A stretch of 45,172 nucleotides of DNA from Amycolatopsis sp. (GTDB lineage: Bacteria; Actinomycetota; Actinomycetes; Mycobacteriales; Pseudonocardiaceae), in assembly GCF_025464955.1 (NCBI RefSeq), contig NZ_JAODNM010000158.1:1-45172 (forward strand), in the 5' to 3' direction. Below the pieces are notes generated by a model. It had not been told where the DNA came from and did no database searches. It saw nothing but the letters and a program-made list of their open reading frames with translations. Of the stretch, positions 40,901 through 45,172 are shown in pieces (within the stretch, counting starts at the first letter, position 1; each line of letters starts with the position of its first letter). Made by a program: the position numbers and the translations under genes.

Positions 40901-41237
40901 GCCACGGCGTGCCGAAGTTCTGGTGCCACTTGACCACGCCGGTGACCGGGTCGAGGCCGTAGGCGTCGTTCGTCTCGGTCGATGCCACGACGACACCGTT
41001 CGCGACGATCGGCTGGGCGTAAATCTGGCCGTTGAGCTGGGTCTTGAACAGCGGGCCGAAGTCGGTCGAGGTGACCTGTGACGGCGCCAGCCCCGCTTCG
41101 CTGGGATCCCAGCCGGTCCGCAACGAGTTGTAGCCGCTCGTCGGATCGTCCGCGTTCGCCGCAGCGGTTGAGAGAACCATCGAAGCGATCACCGTCAGTA
41201 AAACGACAGCACTAGATCGCCAACGAATTCTTCGCAA
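37914..41237 (-). CDS. Secreted beta-propeller, Ig-like and LGFP-repeat protein
   Basis: This 1107-residue protein starts at TTG 41237 with GGGGGAG just upstream. A signal peptide (about 1-28) precedes a PQQ-like beta-propeller (about 35-520; YAQPIVANGVVVASTETND, WRLHALDVKTGVELNG). Next come three HYDIN/choice-of-anchor-type Ig domains (about 525-810; PVDFGSTPVGTTKNGTITV, LDFGTVPVGQSVTKTFTL). The end (about 834-1107) holds about five LGFP repeats (LGYPTTDE, RYNHF, GAHAIYG). LGFP repeats are thought to bind cell-wall layers in mycolata, so a wall-attached role is likely. The protein is probably structural or binding; no catalytic residues are evident. Confidence 0.85.
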   Translation of the reverse strand: MRRIRWRSSAVVLLTVIASMVLSTAAANADDPTSGYNSLRTGWDPSEAGLAPSQVTSTDFGPLFKTQLNGQIYAQPIVANGVVVASTETNDAYGLDPVTGVVKWHQNFGTPWQASTVNCGDLAPTVGSTATSVYNPANNAVYFTSKSIDAGATADTPTWRLHALDVKTGVELNGFPTTIKGSPTNNPGVPFIPKTAMQRPGLLLLDGVVYAGFASHCDFTPYVGYILGVNGSTGKQTTLWSTESDPAGEAGIWQSGAGLLSDGPGRIIVATGNGISPAPGPGNTPPATLGESVVRLNVEADGSLTAKSFFSPANRDGLNQDDMDLGSGGPMAIPPEFGTAAHPRMIVQVGKDGKIFLLDADNLGGAGQGPGGTDAVLGTVDGTQGVWGRPGFWGGDGGYVYTVHNGAPLRALKYSSAGATPSLTPAGGSKDNFGYTSGSPVITSTGTTSGSALVWVVYASNNIGDNAQLRAYDPVPVNGVLTLRYSVPIPSHASKFSVPGTDAGRIYVGNRDGILYGFGRPTTAVLTTQPVDFGSTPVGTTKNGTITVTANRDLTLNSVSVAAPFTATLAAPTALVKGQQLSVPATFTPATWGSATATVTFSTGNGDAALDVVGSGTQPGLGSSPSSLDFGRVATGAAKQLGVTISNTGTTPVTITGATGPTGSFTAKSLPDTGTVIQPGASLPIPVKYAPTVGSEAGIPESGTLSLTSDQGNVSVALNGVALTGHAQLTIDPPVLDFGTVPVGQSVTKTFTLSNTGTISLRISKAPPPVGVFHTDLPLDEGTELQPDATYTQKVTFTPTSVMPATSTYPFTPNDGTGVHSVTLTGNANPVGDYYNKLGGSANPDLLSPLTAVYDTPGGGKAQDYVRGAIYWTPTTGAHAVHGDIYKDYKALGGPGGPLGYPTTDETGTPDGIGRYNHFNRSDGASIYDSPATGAHAIYGAIRSKWASMGWEQSPLGYPTTDEMITPDGVGRYNHFGRPDGGSIYYTPTTGPHAIYGVIRSKWASMGWETGPLGYPTTDEMTTPDGVGRYNHFSRSDGASLYYTPSTGAHAIYGSIRAKWASLGWEQGRLGYPSSDEYGVTGGRRNDFVHGTMTFNSSNGSITITYK
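38010..38540 (-). repeat. 171-bp tandem repeats encoding LGFP units
   Basis: The sequence GTAGCGCCC (plus strand) marks equivalent positions at 38148, 38319 and 38490, exactly 171 bp (57 residues) apart. Neighbouring units are nearly identical in DNA, including silent sites, showing recent duplication or homogenisation inside the gene. Confidence 0.85.
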
Positions 41238-41398
41238 GATGCTCCCCCTGGGGCGCTAGCGCGCAGATGTTTGCTCTCCGCTTGCTTCCACAGTCGCCTT
41301 ATCACCCATACGTGTTACCTCGATCGAGCAGATGCGAGGCATCTCTCCCTGGCCTGCCGGGAATACCGCGGCAGACAGCGACGTCGAGTACAGTAGTT

Positions 41399-41412
41399 GT
41401 TGAACTTTCAAC
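41399..41412. promoter_or_regulatory. Candidate MarR-type operator upstream of the dioxygenase
   Basis: GTTGAACTTTCAAC is a 6-2-6 perfect inverted repeat 28 bp before the dioxygenase ATG. TTGAA-TTCAA palindromes are typical of MarR regulators. No regulator gene adjoins it, so the binding protein would be encoded elsewhere. Confidence 0.45.
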
Positions 41413-41440
41413 AGGAAACGCGATGACCTTGGAGGACGCT

Positions 41441-42229
41441 ATGGCCGCTCCCACCGCACCGACGCCCGTGCTGTACCTGAGCCATGGCGCTCCGCCGCTG
41501 GCCGACGACGCCACCTGGACCCGGCAGCTCGCCGAATGGTCCGGGTCGTTGGCCAAACCGAAGGCGGTCCTCGTGGTCTCCGCGCACTGGGAGGAGGCCC
41601 CGCTCACGCTCGGCGCCACCACGACGGTGCCGCTGATCTATGACTTCGGGGGCTTTCCGGAGCGCTACTACCAGGTGAAATACGCCGCGCCGGGCGCACC
41701 GGCGCTGGCCGAGAAGGTCCGAAAGCTACTGCATTCGCCCAAGACCCCGGTGCACAGTGCGCCGGAGCGCGGACTGGACCACGGCGCATACGTCCCGCTG
41801 GTGGAAATGTTCCCCGACGCCGACGTGCCGGTCCTGCAGGTTTCGATGCCGTCGCTCGACCCGCGCGAACTGTTCGACGTCGCCCGCAAGCTCGCGCCGC
41901 TGCGGGACGAGGGCGTGCTGATCATCGGCAGCGGGTTCTTCACCCACAACCTCAGCGCGATGAGGTATGTGCGGTCGACGGACGGGACCCCGCCGGGCTG
42001 GTCGAGCGAGTTCGACCACTGGGGCGACGAAGTCCTGCGTTCCGGCGACATCGACACGCTGCTCGACTTCCAGCGGAAGGCGCCGGCCGCCACGCTCGCA
42101 CACCCGCGGATCGAGCACTTCGCGCCGCTGTTCGTTTCACTCGGCGCCAGCACCGAGGGCACCAGGCCGGAAACCGTCATCGACGGCTTCTGGTACGGCC
42201 TGGCGAAGCGCTCGCTGCAGTTTTCCTGA
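41441..42229 (+). CDS. LigB/DODA-type extradiol dioxygenase family protein
   Basis: The ATG at 41441 lies five bases after GGAGG (41431-41435), better than the ATG at 41423. The 262-residue protein has histidines H15 (LSHGAPPL), H49 (SAHWEE), H114 (LDHGAYVPL), H169 (FFTHNL) and H226, spaced as in the YgiD/4,5-DOPA dioxygenase group of class III extradiol enzymes. They bind a divalent metal and open aromatic catechol rings. The substrate is not known. The candidate MarR-type site upstream suggests induction by an aromatic compound. Confidence 0.87.
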   Translation: MAAPTAPTPVLYLSHGAPPLADDATWTRQLAEWSGSLAKPKAVLVVSAHWEEAPLTLGATTTVPLIYDFGGFPERYYQVKYAAPGAPALAEKVRKLLHSPKTPVHSAPERGLDHGAYVPLVEMFPDADVPVLQVSMPSLDPRELFDVARKLAPLRDEGVLIIGSGFFTHNLSAMRYVRSTDGTPPGWSSEFDHWGDEVLRSGDIDTLLDFQRKAPAATLAHPRIEHFAPLFVSLGASTEGTRPETVIDGFWYGLAKRSLQFS

Positions 42230-42234
42230 GGTAG

Positions 42235-42277
42235 CTCGTGAGTGGTCCGGCCGGTTCTAACCAGCGCGAACACTCAC
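42235..42277 (+). repeat. Dispersed palindromic repeat, copy 3
   Basis: CTCGTGAGTGGTCCGGCCGG, six bases, then a degraded right arm ending AACACTCAC; arms match at 13 of 17 positions. It begins five bases after the dioxygenase stop codon and its last base overlaps the stop of the convergent sigma-factor gene, as copies 1 and 2 abut stop codons. Confidence 0.6.
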
Positions 42278-43422
42278 TAGACGTGACCACGCGCGTTGAG
42301 CCGTGCGGCCTGTCGTGTGAGGTGGTCGCGTTCGGGGAGGTTGGGCGCTGATCGGGCGGCTTCGGCGTAGAGCCGTGCCGCGGTCACGGGGTCGCCGTCG
42401 CGCTCGTGCAGGTACGCCGCAACAGCCGCGTAGCGGGGCAGGGCAGGGTCGAGACTCGTCAGGGCTGCCAGGCCGGCGCGGGGGCCGTCGGCCTCGCCGA
42501 CCGCGACGGCCCGGTTGAGGCGGGCTACCGGACTGTCCGTGAGCCGCACTAACTCGTCGTACCACTCGACTATCTGCACCCAGTCCGTCTCCTCAGCCGT
42601 CTGTGCGTCGGCGTGGAGCGCGGCGACGGCGGCCTGGGCCTGAAACTCTCCCAGGTGGTCGCGGGCGAGGGCCGTCTGCAGTATGTCGACGCCCTCGGCG
42701 ATCAGTCGGGTGTCCCACAGACCGCGGTCCTGCTCGGCGAGCGGCACGAGGCTGCCGTCGGGGCGGGTCCGTGCGGGGCGTCGCGCGTGGTGGAGCAGCA
42801 TGAGCGCGAGCAGGCCCGCGACCTCCCCGTGCTCGATCTTCGCCGCCAGCTGGCGGGTGAGCCGGATCGCCTCGGCGGCGAGGTCGACGTCGCCGGAGTA
42901 GCCCTCGTTGAAGACGAGATAGAGCACGCGCAGCACCGTGGCGACGTCACCCGACTCAGTGAACCGGACGCCCGAGACGGTCCGCTTGGCCCGGCTGATG
43001 CGTTGGGCCATAGTCGCTTCCGGCACGAGATAGGCCTGCGCGATCTGCTTCGTGGTCAGACCGCCGACCGCGCGCAGCGTGAGCGCGACCGCCGAAGCCG
43101 GTGTCAACGACGGGTGCGCACACAGGAAGTACAGCTGCAACGTGTCGTCTGCCGTCTCGGCCAGACCGGGCGGCGGCTCGGCCTCGATGCGCTGTTCCCG
43201 ATCCCGGCGCGCCGCCTCCGAGCGGTGCGCGTCGAGGAATTTGCGCCAGGCGACCGTGACCAGCCAGCCCTTCGGGTCGGCGGGCTGCTGGTCCGGCCAG
43301 GTCAGCGCGGCCTGGATGAGCGCCTCCTGCACGGCGTCCTCGGCGGTCGCGAAGTCGACTCCGCGATGCACGAGGACGCCGATCACCGCGGGCGTCAGCT
43401 CCCGCAACAGCAGTTCGTCCAT
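42277..43422 (-). CDS. ECF sigma factor with DUF6596 C-terminal domain (ECF42-like)
   Basis: This 381-residue protein from ATG 43422 begins with sigma region 2 (VLVHRGVDFATAEDAVQEAL, DPKGWLVTVAWRKFLDAHR) and region 4 (LTTKQIAQAYLVPEATMAQRISRAK), then a long TPR-like C-terminal domain (DUF6596; FNEGYSGDVDLAAEAIRLTR, LNRAVAVGEADGPRAGLAAL). This layout marks the ECF42 group, which has no anti-sigma factor and is controlled through its C-terminal domain. It lies 16 bp after a YCII/DGPF gene, the typical partner and target. A GTG one codon earlier is possible. Confidence 0.9.
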   Translation of the reverse strand: MDELLLRELTPAVIGVLVHRGVDFATAEDAVQEALIQAALTWPDQQPADPKGWLVTVAWRKFLDAHRSEAARRDREQRIEAEPPPGLAETADDTLQLYFLCAHPSLTPASAVALTLRAVGGLTTKQIAQAYLVPEATMAQRISRAKRTVSGVRFTESGDVATVLRVLYLVFNEGYSGDVDLAAEAIRLTRQLAAKIEHGEVAGLLALMLLHHARRPARTRPDGSLVPLAEQDRGLWDTRLIAEGVDILQTALARDHLGEFQAQAAVAALHADAQTAEETDWVQIVEWYDELVRLTDSPVARLNRAVAVGEADGPRAGLAALTSLDPALPRYAAVAAYLHERDGDPVTAARLYAEAARSAPNLPERDHLTRQAARLNARGHV

Positions 43423-43438
43423 CACCTGCCGGGTCCGG

Positions 43439-43846
43439 TCATTCGGTGACCGTCGCCGGTGCGCCGTAGGACGGGCGCACCTCGAGCCACTCGTGGATCG
43501 GCTTCCCGTTCGCACCCGGAGCCGCGGACAACTCGCCCGCCAACTCGATCGCCCGCTCATAGGTGTCGACGTCGATCAGCATCCAGCCGGCGATCAGATC
43601 CTTGGTCTCCGCGAACGGTCCGTCGGTGATCGGCGGCCGCCCCTCGCCGTCGTAGCGGACGAACGTGCCCCCCGGCGAGAGCGCCTGCTCGCTGACGAAC
43701 ACGCCGGTGCCCTCGAGTCGCGTCGCGAAGTCCCGCATGTACTGGATGTGCGCCGTAACCTCCTCCGGCGTCCACTGATCCATCGGCACGTCGTTGACCG
43801 ACGCCGGTGCGCCCCGGTAGTGCTTGAGCAGCAGGTACTTGGCCAT
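43439..43846 (-). CDS. YCII/DGPF-domain protein, partner of ECF42
   Basis: This 135-residue protein starts AKYLLLKHYRGAPASVNDVP and contains the DGPF motif (ITDGPFAETKDLIAGW), placing it in the YCII-related family. ATG 43846 has AAGGAG six bases upstream; the ATG one codon earlier is nearly as good. In other actinomycetes ECF42 sigma factors drive such DGPF genes. The biochemical role is unknown; the fold resembles small dimeric alpha-beta barrel enzymes. Confidence 0.9.
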   Translation of the reverse strand: MAKYLLLKHYRGAPASVNDVPMDQWTPEEVTAHIQYMRDFATRLEGTGVFVSEQALSPGGTFVRYDGEGRPPITDGPFAETKDLIAGWMLIDVDTYERAIELAGELSAAPGANGKPIHEWLEVRPSYGAPATVTE

Positions 43847-43974
43847 CATGTTCTCCTTGGTGCGGTACGGCCCAGTCTGGCCGTGTCACTTCGGGGACGG
43901 AGCCGCGGGCAGGTTCTCGACATCCCGCGGCGACATTTTCTGGCGTATTTCGAAAACTCGGTGCCGAACAGGCG

Positions 43975-45172
43975 TTACTGCACCAATCCTCGGCGCACCA
44001 GCAGCGGCTGGATCTCCGGAGCCCGGCCGCGGAAGGACTCGTAGGCTGCGAGCGGGTCGACCGATCCGCCGCGTGCGAGCAGACCACGGCGGAACTGTTC
44101 GCCCTTCTCGCGGATCGGCGCGGCGTCGTCTTCGAACCACTCCACCGTATCGGCGTCGAGCACCTCACTCCAGATGTAGGAGTAGTACCCGGCCCCGTAT
44201 CCGCCCGCGAAGATGTGCGCGAAGTATCCGGTGCGGTAGCGCGGCGGAATCGCCGAGAGGGCGAGCCCGGCCTTGTGCAGCGCCGACTCCTCGAACAGTT
44301 CGGCGTCGATATCGGGGGTCTGGTCGGCGGTGATGCGGTGCCACGCCCAATCCAGCAGGGTCGCACCGAGGTATTCGACGGTCCGGAAGCCCTCACCGAA
44401 TCGTTCTGCCGCGGTGCGCTTTTCGAGCAGTTCGGCCGGGATCGGCTCGCCGGTCTCCACGTGGCGGGCGTAGTTCGCCAGGATTTCCGGACGGGCCGCC
44501 CACATTTCATTGACCTGGGACGGGAACTCCACGAAGTCGCGCGGCACCGACGTTCCGGCGACGAATGGGTACTGGACGTCCGAGAACAGTCCGTGCAGGG
44601 CGTGCCCGAACTCGTGGAAGAGCGTGCGAACGTTATCCCAGGTCAGCAGTGCGGGTTCACCTTTGGGCGGTTTCACGATGTTGAGGTTGTTGACGACCAC
44701 CGCTCGCGTGCCCAAAAGTCCGGACTGCCCGACGAGTTCGTTCATCCACGCGCCGCCACGCTTGGACGGGCGGGCGAAGAAATCGCCGAGGAACAGTCCC
44801 AGCCCGCTGCCGTCGGTGTCGAAGACCTCGAGGACGCGGACCTCGGGGTGATATCCGACCAGATCGTCGCGTTCCTGGAAAGTGATGCCGTAAACCTGCT
44901 GTGCGGCGAAGAAGACGCCATCGCGCAGCACACGTTCCAGCTCGAGGTAGGGGCGCAGTGCGTCCGCGTCGACCGAGAAGCGTTCGGCGCGAAGCTTTTC
45001 CGACCAGAACTGCCAATCCCAGGATTGCAGTTCGGATTCCGCGCCGGTGGTATCGGCCGCCCGCATGGCGGCGGTCAGCTCGGCGGCTTCGCGTTCGGCG
45101 TTGGCGACGGCGGGGCCGATCAGCCGGGACAGCATGTCTTCCACGGCCTCGGTGGTTTTCGCGGTCTGGTCC
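43975..45172 (-). CDS. M3-family metallopeptidase (Dcp/OpdA-like), partial
   Basis: The frame is open to the window edge, so only the C-terminal 398 residues are seen; M3 enzymes have about 650-690. The zinc motif HEFGHALHG, with VRTLFHEFGHALHGLFSDVQY around it, and the glutamate/tyrosine region FAGGYGAGYYSYIWSEVLDAD identify a peptidyl-dipeptidase or oligopeptidase A. It should degrade short peptides in the cytoplasm. An in-frame GTG at 45144 is internal, not the true start. Confidence 0.93.
   Translation of the reverse strand, partial: DQTAKTTEAVEDMLSRLIGPAVANAEREAAELTAAMRAADTTGAESELQSWDWQFWSEKLRAERFSVDADALRPYLELERVLRDGVFFAAQQVYGITFQERDDLVGYHPEVRVLEVFDTDGSGLGLFLGDFFARPSKRGGAWMNELVGQSGLLGTRAVVVNNLNIVKPPKGEPALLTWDNVRTLFHEFGHALHGLFSDVQYPFVAGTSVPRDFVEFPSQVNEMWAARPEILANYARHVETGEPIPAELLEKRTAAERFGEGFRTVEYLGATLLDWAWHRITADQTPDIDAELFEESALHKAGLALSAIPPRYRTGYFAHIFAGGYGAGYYSYIWSEVLDADTVEWFEDDAAPIREKGEQFRRGLLARGGSVDPLAAYESFRGRAPEIQPLLVRRGLVQ

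Overview
This window looks like a chromosomal segment of a high-GC actinomycete, most likely Pseudonocardiaceae and Amycolatopsis-like. The reasons are GC-rich third codon positions, many GTG starts, a DUF5753/DUF397 regulator pair, an actinobacterial-type inositol-phosphate synthase and a long proline-rich class A penicillin-binding protein. The genus is inferred; no 16S gene is present.

The backbone from about 14.2 to 33.6 kb keeps the gene order of the Mycobacterium tuberculosis Rv0046c-Rv0058 region: ino1, a PadR regulator, a DUF5318 protein, a PonA-type PBP, a GT87 membrane glycosyltransferase, rpsF-ssb-rpsR-rplI, then dnaB. Lineage-specific cargo interrupts it twice. Between the PBP and the GT87 gene (19.6-24.3 kb) lie two small membrane genes, one apparently frameshifted, a Tat-exported amidohydrolase, and a Gfo/Idh/MocA oxidoreductase divergent from a ROK regulator. 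Between the GT87 gene and rpsF (25.9-29.7 kb) lie endonuclease IV and three tandem genes for related-looking secreted, tail-anchored surface proteins that I cannot assign to a described family. Between rplI and dnaB is a gap of about 720 bp with a strong terminator, a possible 48-residue ORF and six DnaA-box-like nonamers in one orientation.

The left flank (0-14 kb) is accessory. It carries a secreted GH75 chitosanase-like protein, a repeat-bearing spacer, a DUF397 protein with its XRE-DUF5753 regulator, a FtsX-type ABC exporter divergent from a two-component system, a SAH/MTA deaminase-like amidohydrolase, an SDR, a PhoX-type phosphatase, a MarR regulator and a HAD phosphatase.

The right flank (33.6-45.2 kb) is also accessory and shows gene decay: a truncated kinase-like remnant, a broken small ORF and a gene split by an internal loss. 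Around these are two SAM methyltransferases, an Eis-like acetyltransferase, an XRE-cupin regulator, a large secreted beta-propeller/Ig/LGFP protein, a LigB-type dioxygenase, a YCII-ECF sigma pair and the C-terminal part of an M3 metallopeptidase cut by the window edge.

Palindromic intergenic elements recur at gene 3' ends. One family (core CTCGTGAG, then CCGGCCG arms) has three copies at about 0.1, 14.2 and 42.2 kb. No tRNA, rRNA, CRISPR array or intact transposase was found.
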